Shown here piece after piece: positions 11,701 through 22,277 of a DNA stretch of 25,719 nucleotides. The DNA comes from Didymodactylos carnosus (Eukaryota > Rotifera > Eurotatoria > Philodinida > Philodinidae). A model generated the notes under the pieces. It was not told the DNA's origin. It did no database searches and was given only the letters and a program-made list of their open reading frames with translations. The translations under genes were made by a program, and so were the position numbers. The stretch lies in NCBI GenBank assembly GCA_905250885.1, contig CAJNOQ010002194.1, positions 1-25,719 on the forward strand. Direction: 5' to 3'. Numbering within the stretch: position 1 is the first letter of the stretch; each line of letters begins with the position of its first letter.

Positions 11701-12715
11701 CTTTATTTTTTACAGTGCACTTCTGGAGCAAGTACGAGCAAATTTGTGAAGAAAAATTACACAGTAACATTCAGCTACAGTTTTTAGCATTACTTATATA
11801 GAAACATAAGAGCAAAATAAAAGGGTGAATGAAAGCAGAGACATTAAATTTCATTCAAAGCTTAATTCATATCTTACACGATCTCGGTTAGATAATTTTA
11901 AGACTAAAATTTTACTAGGAATATTTGAGCGACCGACATGTGAGCTATCCCGATAGTTGAGCGACAGACATTTTTTAACATTACTTGCAAATCAACAAAA
12001 TCGAATAAATTTTACACTTCTCATTTAAGGACGAAAAGGCGCCAGGATAATGAGAATGAGTGAACAATTTAGAAAGGTCAAAATCTATGAGATTAAATTT
12101 AGTTTAACAAAATATTACAGATATAAGAAAATGGTTTACAAAGTCATTCTGAACAAATTGAACTATAGTTTAAGCAAGTTGTAAGAAAAAGAGTAACGGA
12201 AGTAGGAGGTGGAGAGTAGAGTGCAGCCTGCTTTATTTGTCTTCAATTTGGCTAACAAATAAGGAGATATCTCTTTTGACAAAAGCTCTCCTTTTTTTGT
12301 TTCGATTCTCTGATTGTTATTTCTGCTTTATTCTGTTCACGTTAGATATCCATAGAAGACTTATTGGTTAGGTTCCTATCCTTTTGTAAAGCCATGAAAT
12401 TCCATGGAGATATTAGAAAAAGTCTTTTTGTGCTACAGCAAGGCCCAAATAAAAAGAGTGATCAATAAGTCTGAAAGGATGTGTACTAACACAAATAAAA
12501 ACGGTATGAGCAAAACTCTCAGGAGATCGTTGCCACATGTTAAAAAAGTTAATAGTCTTAAACTCCGTGTCGAAGCATGTTACTATTAGCAGAGCACATA
12601 TAGACCTTATATTTATCTTAAAACAGAGGCTTTTTATAGTAAAAGCGAGTTAGTATGTTGGTATAACATTTGATGTTTCAAGACGACTATTTAAGAAATT
12701 GATAGGAAATAAGTA
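8781..12715. other. AT-rich gene-free stretch
   Basis: No gene is recognised. Short structures seen are a 12-bp inverted repeat AAATCCATAAAC/GTTTATGGATTT (9532-9543 and 9576-9587), a direct repeat GATTTTCCCTC near 10806-10832, and nested CTAGGAAT words near 10625-10670. The frames at 10311-10550 plus and 12404-12589 plus are not AT-tract artefacts, but they have no recognisable motif, splice context or start context. Confidence 0.45.
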
Positions 12716-12717
12716 GA

Positions 12718-13107
12718 AATGCACTAACGTCCCGGGGATGCTTATAAAGATCACTGTTTGTCACTGTTATGAATCCTCAATTGCGACCAAATTTTGAGAC
12801 GAGACAAACGTCAACTATCTACAGCTAAACGAAAGCTAAAATATCTGTTAACGAGATCAAGTTCAATGAATTAGACGAAAAATGCCTTAGAATTTGTCAA
12901 AATAGGTAAAAACTGCTGTATTCGTGTAACTTCAAGCAATTATGATCAATTCCGACTCATTTTTCGAGGCATTCAATGATCTTGATCCCGCTAACAGGTA
13001 GAGACGACGAAATGAGTTTGTCTCGTCTCAAAACTTGATCGCAAGTGAGAATGCATAACAGCGGCAAATAGTGATCTTTATAAGCGTCCGCTTGGGGTCG
13101 GTGCATT
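12718..13107. mobile_element. Foldback/MITE-like element with ~150-170-bp inverted arms
   Basis: The left arm 12718-12884 and right arm 12956-13107 are imperfect reverse complements. Long identical blocks include GCTTATAAAGATCACT, TTTTGAGACGAGACAAAC and CTGTTA.CG.GATCAAG, and outer AATGCAC pairs with GTGCATT. An insertion or deletion lies between the inner blocks. The unpaired centre is about 70 bp. The 60-codon frame at 12957-13139 minus is a by-product of the right arm. No transposase is present. It is probably a non-autonomous element; flanking duplications are not clear. Confidence 0.78.
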
Positions 13108-14860
13108 CTTAGAAGGAAGCATGTATAGATAAATTTCAATACAATTTACAACCATTATTCACATTTTTTCAAGTTTTTCGAAAATAGATTATTTTTTGTC
13201 TAACGTTTACTGTCATCCTTTAAATCATAAACTCACCGTCATTAGACATAGTCCAGAAAAGAATGCTCTTATGCAACTTGGCATTTTGAAATGTGTTATT
13301 AGTCTTAATTAAGTGATTTATACAATTTTAAAATTGAAACTGTATATTTTCATAGCCACAAAAAAAGCAATAAAATATATTTAAATATTATAAAAATAGT
13401 ACAATTAGTCCAACAGCGATAATATTTAATTCATTGATTTTATATTTAACGGTATCGAAGTAATAAAAATATATTTTTTCATAAAATAAAACAAGAAAAC
13501 AAATGTATAGAGGAATAATCTCAATAGTAGTCAAGGAAAATGAACTATTATACACTCTCAGAGCACTTTTCTTTTTTATTTCATAGGAAGAACAAACAGA
13601 GGAAAAGAAGTTATAGTAAAACTAATATAGCACCGTTGTCATCGGTCGTTAAATCACTAAACACACGATTATTAGAATAATATAATCGTATACGTCAATC
13701 GATTTTTTTTTTCAATACACACTTCTCAGCAATGAAAATAATTATATATACTTTACATGATGTACTTTTATCAGTTTAGTACACATTTTTATTCATTATT
13801 GAATTAAGGTATAATTTTATTATTCACATTTGTATGAACACTCTCTACAACAGAGATGTATGATCTACCTTGTTGTGATTATAGAGTGACATAGTAGAAA
13901 AAAGGAAATATTAATTCTCATTGTTTGCTAATAGGAACTCTGCTTAACAAAAAGCAAAAAAATATTGCAAGTAAAAAGCGGATTCATGCACGCTACGTTC
14001 AGTTCGTCTATTTATTAAAGATGAGGTTAGAATATATTCTAATCTCGTTTTTGTGAAAATCTAATCGAATCAGATAAAAAATAAAATCTGTTAGGCAAAA
14101 TTTATTCTATTTTCATATTTGTAAGCAATTGTTGTATGATGAAGACTATACTCGTAGAAAATATTTTCGCCTGTCATATTTTTATACTACTATACACTGG
14201 AAAAACTGCACTATCTGACAAAGACATCTAATTTTTTCACGACAGTCGTTTAGAAAGACCCACAGTTGGCAACATGTGGACATTAGGTGAAAAAACGCAA
14301 GTGGACTTTTGGCAAATTCAAATAGTAGAACATATACTTCGGCAAACTCTCTATCTTTTTGCCATTGAAAGTTTTTTTCTAGATGTCATAATTAGCGAGA
14401 AAGCAGAGAATCAAATTTTTATCGGAAAACAGAGCGATGATGCGACAAAAATTAGTTTTGGTGGTAAAACAGAGTCTGATATTTGCAAAACTTATATATA
14501 GTACGAAACTAGATTTTCCATTCTATCTAACCATAAAAAAAGATTTTTTTTGGACGCTTTATCACCGAGAAAAAAGATTTTCTTTCTGCTAAGTGGTTTC
14601 CAAAGAGTAGACCTCAGTATAGTCGATTTCCGACTTTTTCCGAAGCTCCAAATAAGATGAGATTTTTACCAGACATGGATCTACTAACGATATATTGATG
14701 CTGTTAGCCCAAAATAACCCAAATGCTCCTGAGCTTAGTTATAGGTTTTCCCAAAAACCTTGGTTTTTGAGGAAAATTCGAGTTCTCTCTGCTTACTAAC
14801 ATCAGCAAACCTATAGAAAAAGTGTTTAGATACTTTTACATCACATCTAAAGCTCATGTC
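13108..14860. other. AT-rich gene-free stretch
   Basis: No gene, RNA or element terminus is recognised. One hairpin of about 15 bp with a single mismatch (TTTTCCCAAAAACC, and GGTTTTTGAGGAAAA at 14762-14776) lies near 14745-14776. The frame at 14274-14501 plus has no recognisable motif. Confidence 0.4.
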
Positions 14861-14869
14861 CACGTGCTT

Positions 14870-15112
14870 AGCCAGAATTGTCCACTGTTAGACCCATGCT
14901 TCTTTCATCTAACATATGCCATCCCTTCCTGTGCCATCTATGTATGAATCTGTCATATATATATCAAATTTTTTTTGTCGTAATATATGCATGATGTTAT
15001 TTTAATCTGGTGTCGTCTTTAATTCTTTACTTTTTTCGATATTACATTAATATAAGCCAGTCTTTCTTTGTAACAACCATGCTTGTAAAAATAAAATTCA
15101 TTCATTCATTCA
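14870..15112 (+). mobile_element. Probable 5'-truncated LINE 3' end with (ATTC)n tail
   Basis: The segment is somewhat less AT-biased than its flanks and ends in GTAACAACCATGCTTGTAAA, then ATAAAATTCATTCATTCATT. This is the style of a non-LTR retrotransposon 3' untranslated region with a simple-repeat tail. The tail (ATTC)n is at 15096-15112. No reverse-transcriptase coding remains, so only the 3' end was inserted. The left edge is a guess. The call rests on tail type only. Confidence 0.4.
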
Positions 15113-15114
15113 CT

Positions 15115-16036
15115 GACAACTAACGAAACCTTTCTAATATGACATCACAGCATTGAAAATAATTCTCATCTTCATGCGATTAAACACAATATCCGGAAAT
15201 TATTTTTTTACAAAACGTATCACCATGATAATCATTCAACCAAGCATATATAAATAGAGAGAGAGAGATGAAATCACCAAAGTATTTATGATCGATACGA
15301 TTGTTGACATTTTCTGAGTATAACGCAACATGGCAACAATAGCTGACATCATAGAAATCAAGCTTTCCTTCTGGCTGTCAAACTTTAAACCCACAAAAAA
15401 CGTGACTTTTTTTCCAGATATTATTCTAGATTATTTTTGTATCTGTAGTAACATTCAAAAAGAAAGAACTCAATATTTTAAGCTCTCTATGAATACTAAA
15501 AACCAGCTTTCAACTCAGCTGTTATCTTTTCCTTTAACAACAAAATATATTGTATCTAAAGATTCGGATTAGAGTGAGGCGCCCATAATTCTCAGTTTTA
15601 GTAATTTTTTCTTTTTGATATATTTATACGTGGTTGGATAGAGAACATCGAACCGAGTAAAAAAAACTTCAGTTTTAATTTTTGAAAAAGCTTTTTTAAG
15701 GATGAAAATTTTGAAAATTTTTGAAAGACTGATTTTGCTCAAAATCGCAACAGTTTCAAAAAATTCAGATTTTGCATTTTTTCTCTACTTTCAAGTTTTG
15801 AAACTAACTGTTTTTAATTCAGCATTGAAAACTGAGTATAGAGAAAATGTTTGATGGATCTCAAACCTAAAAACTGATTTAGTCGGCTTCACTTGAACTG
15901 ACTGTCCAAAACGACAGTAGGTCATTTTGCAAACCTATCTTGTTTTTTGTGTGAATACATTTTGCCATTTTTCTTATCTCATTCGAACAGCTTTAACATG
16001 ACGTATCGCTTTTTTTTAATTTTGTTTCCTCACTGA
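15115..16036. other. Gene-free stretch with internal repeated words
   Basis: No gene is recognised. GCCCATAATTCTCA at 15581-15594 recurs at 16104-16117. The block TTCAGCATTGAAAACTGAGT (15817-15836) resembles TCAGCCTCGAAAACTGAGT (16171-16189). The second copies lie inside the 30-bp-TIR element, so this stretch may hold a decayed relative of it or the sequence it inserted into. Confidence 0.4.
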
Positions 16037-16235
16037 GAAAAACACGAAAGTCACCGGCTAGGATGACTTTTTTCTAGATCAGAAGCGAAAAAATCACAAT
16101 TCTGCCCATAATTCTCATTTTTCCCCACCAGAACTCATTTTTTTATGCAATAAAAATATCATATTCAGAATCAGCCTCGAAAACTGAGTCGAATGATGTA
16201 TTCTTTCATCCTAGCCGGTGACTTTCGTGTTTTTC
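16037..16235. mobile_element. 199-bp MITE with perfect 30-bp terminal inverted repeats
   Basis: The left terminus 16037-16066 (GAAAAACACGAAAGTCACCG, continuing GCTAGGATGA) is the exact reverse complement of 16206-16235. The interior is 139 bp, AT-rich and non-coding. Perfect 30-bp ends in otherwise decayed DNA suggest a recent insertion or a constrained structure. No unambiguous target-site duplication is seen next to the ends, so the superfamily is open. Confidence 0.8.
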
Positions 16236-16713
16236 GAATTTTTATGCCAAAAAATTACTAAGATTTTCACCCAAAACTAAAAATCAATGAAAAATTTTGA
16301 AGTATACATTATCTTTTTACTCTGTATTTATGCAATTCATTTTTTCTTTTTTGTAACTTTTTTACTCAATCTCAGTTATTATTATTCTGCTGTTTTACCG
16401 TATTTATGTGTGATTTTTTCGTCAGTTTTTTAACTTAACTGTTCATTCTTCTGTTCACGAGCTATATATATATTCAGGAAGGTTTATAATACAGTGATAA
16501 GTTCTAAAACCTATCGCTCTTATGGCATGAATTAATTCTAATTAATCATCAGCATACTGCACTGTACGTATGACTTAGTGAAATCTGACGAAAGACTTTT
16601 ATGATAATCATTATTTCTCACCATAATTTTAGAAGAACACTCAATGCATTCTCATAAAACGCAAATGCATCCCATTCTCCTACATAAAATTCCTTCATAA
16701 AATTGTACAAGTT

Positions 16714-16719
16714 TTTATT
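16714..16719 (-). terminator. Candidate polyadenylation signal of the endonuclease IV gene
   Basis: AATAAA on the minus strand, about 67 nt past the stop codon at 16786. It is a plausible 3'-end signal; such hexamers also occur by chance in AT-rich DNA. Confidence 0.4.
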
Positions 16720-16785
16720 TCAACATTTCAAAGAAAATATCGTATTTAACAAAAAATAAAGAAACTTTAGAAGATTTTGTCATCG

Positions 16786-19425
16786 CTATTCGATAAGATT
16801 ATACAACAACCGAATTTCATTTTCGTATAATACTCCATCATCAGGCGGCGTTTCCAGTACCATTGGAATATTGCAAAAGCGTTTATCATTCATTATGCGA
16901 CGAAATCCATCTAGACCAATATGACCAAAACCAATGTGTTCATGACGATCGAGATGACTATTACATTCGCCTGAGAACACAAACTGATGAGTTATAAATC
17001 TGAATAGGATAAGAACGAGGTCTTTCTACTACCTTTTGAATCATTCAAATGTAATCCTTTCAAATATTTTATACCAATAATACTCTCAAATTCATTCATC
17101 ATACTATTATAACCATCTTCATTTGATAAATCATAGCCTATAAATGAGTAAATCCACGTAGTATATACCACCATTACGTCGCTCATTGGCACAAACACCG
17201 AACTTCACAGAGGTTGTAAAACATAAAAAATTTGGGATTTTAGTGCAAATCACATGTCCAGAGACATGCAAAATATCTGTATTTTACATTTATAGTAAAA
17301 CTAACGTCTCTATCGTCATTTTGTATTAGTTTTTGAGTAACTTTTAACGTTGACTCATATAACTCTTCTCAAAGAGAACTTGAAAAGTTTTGTGCAACTC
17401 CGCCAACTAATCCGAAGACTAAAGAAGTTACAGTTCTATACTTGAATCCTTAACGATTTCTCCAAGACTTTATCCTAAAGACGATCCTGAAGATGGACAT
17501 GCCCAGTGGCTTAAATGTGTATGGAGAGTTTCTGAAAGGGATAGATGAAGATTATCCTTTAAGTGGACGCGGAGAGTGACGTATGTTAAATTCAGCGTTT
17601 CATCATTTATTAGAGCTATTAGTTTATTGTACGATTGTCTCCGAGAGGGTCCTATCATTAGAACATATTGCTACTATACTACTGTTCACTCAAATTTTAG
17701 TGAAAACTGGCTCTATTTGAAGTCATAGAATACATCGATGGTTTCTTACGCTATAGTTTTTGGTCTGAAAACCTATTTTTTACTAGCTAGAGAAGTTACG
17801 CATTTAAGCCCCAAAGGGGCTATGCCAACCAACCTTTTTTATCTAAAAGAACAGCTTAAATCTATCGATTATTAAAAAACACAGTTTAATAAACGAGTCC
17901 TGAGAAACAGTGTTCTAGTGATCTGTTAGGTTTTTAGAAATTTGTAACCATATTTTTCATCAAAAGTCAATGAAATTTGTTATCCACCGATAAGTTTTAC
18001 AACATCAGAATCATGAGAGATTATATAATCATATATTAAGTCAATTAGAATTTGAGTTAGCACTCAATTCCAAAGTCAATTTTAAAAAGTTTCATTTTCC
18101 AAAATAATTACCTGCGGCAAACGCATGGCATGTATCAAGGCAAACACCCACACGACTTTTATCATCAACTAAATCAATAATTGAACGTAATTCATGAAAG
18201 TCGCCACCTATTGTATATCCTTGCCGACACATGTTCTCAAGTACTAAATGAAACAAACATTAAAACAAAGTATATTTCTAATGGCACTGTCTCCTGGATA
18301 ACATCTTTTGCCTAGGCGAATAGCTACCGCATAATACGTAAAAGTGTCCCTTTTTTGCCACTAAGAATATAGGACTTAAAACTATTACTATAGTTATAAT
18401 TCTATGAAGTCTCCATCTTCTCCAGATCAACTTTTCATAGATAGAGACTTCATAGAGTAATCTAAATCTTTGTATTTTGACCGAGCGATAGCAATGAAAT
18501 TTACCAGCAGTTACTCCTTTCGTCTTTGATAAAACCAAATTAACTGCTTCTGCTATATGTTTAATTGAAGAGTCGATTGGTGTTTTACCAGTACTTGAAC
18601 CTACAAAACGGAGTCAGTCTAAATGGTTATAACAAAGACTAGTACTGATTACCTGGATGAAAATTAAGCATTGTAATTCCTAATTTTTCACATCGTTGAA
18701 AATCACTTAACAAACAATCAGCACTTTGTTTTCGCAATTTGGCATCTGGTGAACCGCAATTCATTAAATAAATACCATGTGGAAGAATTTGATGTGATTT
18801 AAAATTATACTTTTCACATAACGTACGAAAATTGGTTGCTACCTTTTTGGTGGAAAATATCTACAGAATTACTCCACATGTTTCATATTTAATATCTTAC
18901 CGCATCTGTCAATGGTTTTGCATTCCATTGTCGCTGACTTCGTAAAAACATGGCTACAGCACGTCCATTCAGTTTCTGAATATTTTCTATAGCATTATCA
19001 ACGCCACCTAAAACGAAAGTAAAACATTTTTTTCAGAGAAAAACAAGAAGTTATGTTCTAATAAATACAACAATACCTTTCACCGACACATGTGCACCTA
19101 TAAACATATTTGATTTGATTATTTTATCTTGTCCAGGATCGTTAAAATAAGGAGTGACAAGTTTTAAAGCTTTTGCTTTTGATAATGGACCAAATTTTTG
19201 TACAACTAATTTCATTTCTAACTGAACAAAGTCTACTTTTTTCTCAGACGATGAACAACAACAATCGGAATCATTTTCTTTAAAACTATCATTTTCTTGT
19301 GCTAAATCAATTTGTGATGTGAATGTTTTTGTGACCACGCGTTTTGTTTGTTTTAGGACTGTTTGCTTTTCAGGTTCAGATATTTGTTCATGCCGACGTT
19401 TATTCGATTTTTTACCATTAGGCAT
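16786..19425 (-). CDS. Endonuclease IV (Apn1/Nfo-type AP endonuclease), seven exons, complete
   Basis: Exons 19425-19077, 19007-18901, 18842-18653, 18600-18505, 18243-18112, 17137-17033 and 16970-16786 give 1164 nt, 387 residues. Junctions are GT-AG and in phase. The enzyme cuts DNA 5' to abasic sites and removes 3' blocking groups in base-excision repair. All nine metal ligands of the family are visible: H174 (LPHGIYL), H214 (NFHPG), E250 (VLEN), D284 and H287 ([11 protein letters not shown]), H321 (LHLNDSKG), D334 and H336 (LDRHEHIG), and E366 (LETPP). The fold begins at FIGAHVS (about 108) and ends close to the stop. Residues 1-107 are an extension rich in K, E and S with KKSNKRR near the start, a likely nuclear signal. 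The ATG at 19425 was chosen because the frame upstream opens only with GTG. The usual ENTAGQG loop reads ENMCRQG. Introns are 52 to 69 nt except intron 4 (261) and intron 5 (974). Confidence 0.93.
17138..18111 (-). other. Enlarged fifth intron of the endonuclease IV gene
   Basis: This intron is 974 nt in a gene whose other introns are mostly near 60 nt. It contains a GC-hairpin motif at 17795-17835 and a degenerate inverted relative at 17497-17523 (GGACATGCCCAGTGGCTTAA), which suggests an inserted element between them. The minus-strand frame 17470-17658 has no recognisable motif and is probably not coding. Confidence 0.6.
17795..17835. repeat. AGCCCC-loop-GGGGCT hairpin motif, copy 2
   Basis: TTTAAGCCCCAAAGGGGCTATGCC forms a 6-bp GC hairpin with a three-base loop, followed by AACCAACC. 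It is related to the block at 3799-3845. A decayed inverted relative lies at 17497-17523, sharing GGCTTAAATG.GTA on the opposite strand, so the two could be the ends of one element about 330 bp long inside the intron. Confidence 0.45.
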
Positions 19426-20600
19426 TTCCAATAAGCAAAATTTATTAATCACATAACAAAAATGAATGTTTAATTGATTCGACTTAAAAATAATCTAAAA
19501 CAATACAAAAAGAGCGAAAGCTGAAAGTCTAGCTTTTAAAATATCAACAAACGTCAGATAAGATTCTTCATCAGATATTCGAACAAATAATACTACAATG
19601 GCATATATTCACAGTTTTCAAAAAGCGGTTTAACACCCGACTCGTTTCACTCTACCAACTAACTTTCGTGTGAAGAAATGAATCAGTAGAACTACTTTAA
19701 TTCAACTGTCACTATATTAGCACATCTCATACATCAGTAACACACCCATTTGAACGATTTAAAGCAGATTTTTTAAAAAAACACTTTTGGAAAATAAAGT
19801 TAAATGTTCTCTATTGGAAGTAGATCGTTCTCTTCATTTTGTGACGTTTGGTCTACAATTCAATTAGGTATCACCCTAGTGAATATATTCAAGTATGAAT
19901 ACTCATATCAGTACTCAAATACTCAGTGAGTACTCCGGTATAATATTTTGAGTAAGTCGTACCCACGATATGATTACATGACTAGGGAACATCATTAGTT
20001 AATAAAAATGAAAAAAGTTGGCATATGCTCACTCTCTTCACAAAAAAGGACAAATTCATTAGATCGCCATCAGGTACGTCTCATGAAAAATTACACCAAA
20101 AGAAGAAAAAAAACATAGCTGATTCATTACGAATATAAAAATGACAAAAATAAATAAAATACAATATATACAAATACATATATATATCGTTTATTGGACT
20201 TTCTTGGTAGAGTTGTATGTATGGATCGATATATGATGGATTTTACTTTGATACTTTATGTATATTTTTGAATATCAGATTGCCCATCACAATCACTAAA
20301 ATAGACAAAGAATATCGTAGAAATTACAATCAATAATGTACATATCTATTAGTTCCTTTAAGTAAAGGACAATTTTTATCTTGAAAAAATACATCAATTT
20401 TGGTAATGAAATTCGTTTATTTCGATTTTTCCTGCTAAAAAATTATCTTTAGTAGGATATACTTCGAATCATTCATGTAAAAACTAGTAAAATTCATTCC
20501 TCTTGAATGATCAATATGATAAGAAATGAAAACCCAAACAAAAGTATAAAATTATTCTTTATTACTAAATTTTGGTGTTGCTAAACTATTTTTGTTACAG
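19426..20600. other. Intergenic stretch upstream of the endonuclease IV gene
   Basis: It should hold the endonuclease promoter, but no specific site can be named. Around 19891-19965 there is a cluster of ACTCA/AGTACTC words with small palindromes (AGTACTCAAATACTCAGTGA, then GTACT). The rest is AT-rich with no gene. Confidence 0.4.
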
Positions 20601-20662
20601 TAGTTCGATTAGCATTTTCATTGACACAGCACTTACTCTTCTTGCACTCGTAAAAAAAATTG

Positions 20663-21380
20663 TTATCTAAGCTGTTTGAACGCTTCTTCTGCTGAATTAT
20701 CTGGTGTTTGTGATTGTACATCAACCGTATTCTCTGAAAACTCATGTTTTATTTTTGAGTAGCAGAATATGATATCTTCGTTCGACGCAGATATATCGCA
20801 TTCTTCACCTTCGTTTTCTTGTTGAACTTTACACAGTAATTTAACAGTTTTCTTCTTTGTAATATCAGCTAATTCATGTTGTTAATACTAACCGCTTCTC
20901 TTTTACTCTGCTGCAACATGTGTTCTATTGTTTGTGTTGAGCAATGATGAAACTCCGACTTCTTTTTTCAGCTAATCATTGTTATTCTAACAATTCAGCT
21001 TCGTATTGTCTAGCACCTAATTGTACTTGCAACTTTTCTTTACCTTGAACACAAATAGTGTCAAAGATCAATATTAATTAAAGACCTTTTGAACAGTAAA
21101 CAAGAACTTACCGTAAAACGGGTAAATATTGTGTTTTGGTCAAATTAAACTGGTAGCAAATAACACCAAGTCCAGCTGGAGAAAGCGAGATGAGAACAGT
21201 TGCCGATATCTGATGTGCTTTGTCGTAAATATAAATACAGTTGCGAGAGTTAATCAAACCGAAAAGCATTTTGCATCTAGATTTGCTTCTTCGAAATAGA
21301 GTTATACAAGTAAAAGACTACGAGGAAAAGCGGTTATAGGTTCGTCAGAAGTAGTGAAGTAAGCATCTAAGGTCTGCAAG
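20663..21380 (-). pseudogene. Decayed coding sequence, C-terminal part coiled-coil-like
   Basis: Clear coding text is broken into different minus-strand frames. In order: LQTLDAYFTTSDEPITAFPR ending in an in-frame TAA at 21302-21304; LINSRNCIYIYDKAHQISAT running to a GTAAGT-like donor near 21118; VQGKEKLQVQLGARQYEAEL after a TTCAAG acceptor, then stops; STQTIEHMLQQSKREAVSIN; and after another shift HELADITKKKTVKLLCKVQQ, open to TAA at 20663-20665 with end SAEEAFKQLR. At least three frame changes and several stops mean no protein can be made. The later part is rich in E, Q, K and L in helix-forming patterns, like a coiled coil; the IYIYD part resembles a beta-propeller strand. Some axonemal proteins join a propeller to a coiled coil, but the family is not recognised. 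Its source gene may survive elsewhere in the genome. Confidence 0.6.
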
Positions 21381-21404
21381 CAAATTAAAATGAATCGAAC
21401 TGGA

Positions 21405-21532
21405 TCGTGGTACCTACTAATAAACATGCCGCACTACTAGCTACGTGAGAATACACGGATTGTCGCCACATGATGGAGTAACCGCAGCCCGGGCAGTGCG
21501 CGATCATAGAACTGAATAAATAAATAAAATTA
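21405..21532 (+). mobile_element. Possible LINE 3' end with (AAAT)n tail
   Basis: A short stretch of higher GC (with GCAGCCCGGGCAGTGCGCGA) ends in AACTGAATAAATAAATAAAA, like a non-LTR retrotransposon 3' end with a simple tail. No coding is recognised and the left edge is uncertain. It may instead be ordinary sequence with a chance (AAAT) run. Confidence 0.25.
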
Positions 21533-21831
21533 ACGAAACTGACGAAATCAATTTTTGAAGATCTTCAGATTGAACGATAACTTCTAAACCAGTAAGTTTG
21601 GAAATGAATTATAAGAGTCATCTTATAATGTAGCTCGGTAAAGACCCATGTGAACCAGTTTCATTTGTATATCGTAAATCGCGTACTGAGAGCCTAAAGA
21701 TGAATTTTAGCAAACCTTTTAGAAATAAAACAAAAGTTAACAATCTCCACCATATTTCTAAATAGAGCTGCGTAGTCTGCTGTTGCAAAAAAATTTAAAG
21801 TCTCCACTATCTTTCATTTTTGGGATATGAT

Positions 21832-22277
21832 CAGAGTTGCCTGCTGGTCCGCATTTTGCGGACAAATTCCGCTTTCTGTAGTTTTTCCCGCAAAGTATCC
21901 GCTGTCCGCAATTTGTCCGCTTTTCCAGAATTTGTTGTGCTTTTTCCTGCAATGAAGATTTTTACATTTTCTCATAAAAAGTTTGACGCTTTCGGTGGCT
22001 GAATAATCTGCCGAAACAATGCTTTTGCAACTTTTATAAAACAGATGTGCACGGTTTTAGGAACTAAAGCAGAAATTTGCTCCGGAAGTGAGCGCTAACA
22101 GAAAAACATTAGCTTGTCTTAAGTGCTGCCGAAAGGAAGTATGAAAAATAGTGAAATATTAAATCTTCAAGAAAGGCAACTCGGTTAGAAATCTTAATCA
22201 TTAAGTGCTTTTTCTGCATTTTGGAAAAAAAAGTCTGCTTTTTTCCGCTTTCCTGACCTAAGCATCTGGCAACTCTG
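21832..22277. mobile_element. Non-autonomous hAT-like element, 446 bp
   Basis: The termini are CAGAGTTGCC at 21832-21841 and its exact complement GGCAACTCTG at 22268-22277. The flanks GATATGAT (21824-21831) and GATATGGC (22278-22285) match at 6 of 8 bases, fitting an aged 8-bp target duplication. CAG-type ends with 8-bp duplications are the hAT pattern. Inside, the left end repeats TCCGC/GCGGA words many times and the right end has GAAAGCGG-type words, typical of hAT subterminal binding repeats. There is no transposase. The small frames at 21758-21952, 21820-22002 and 22109-22342 lie in or across it and are not genes. Confidence 0.65.

Noticed and set aside
12957-13139. 60-codon minus frame
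   Set aside because: It lies within the right arm of the foldback element and has no protein-like features.
18278-18538. 86-codon minus frame in the endonuclease gene
   Set aside because: It is exon 4 read through its donor into intron 4; the splice to 18243 restores the family sequence.
19426-19452. Nine-codon upstream extension of the endonuclease IV gene
   Set aside because: It begins with GTG, not ATG; the first ATG in frame is at 19425.
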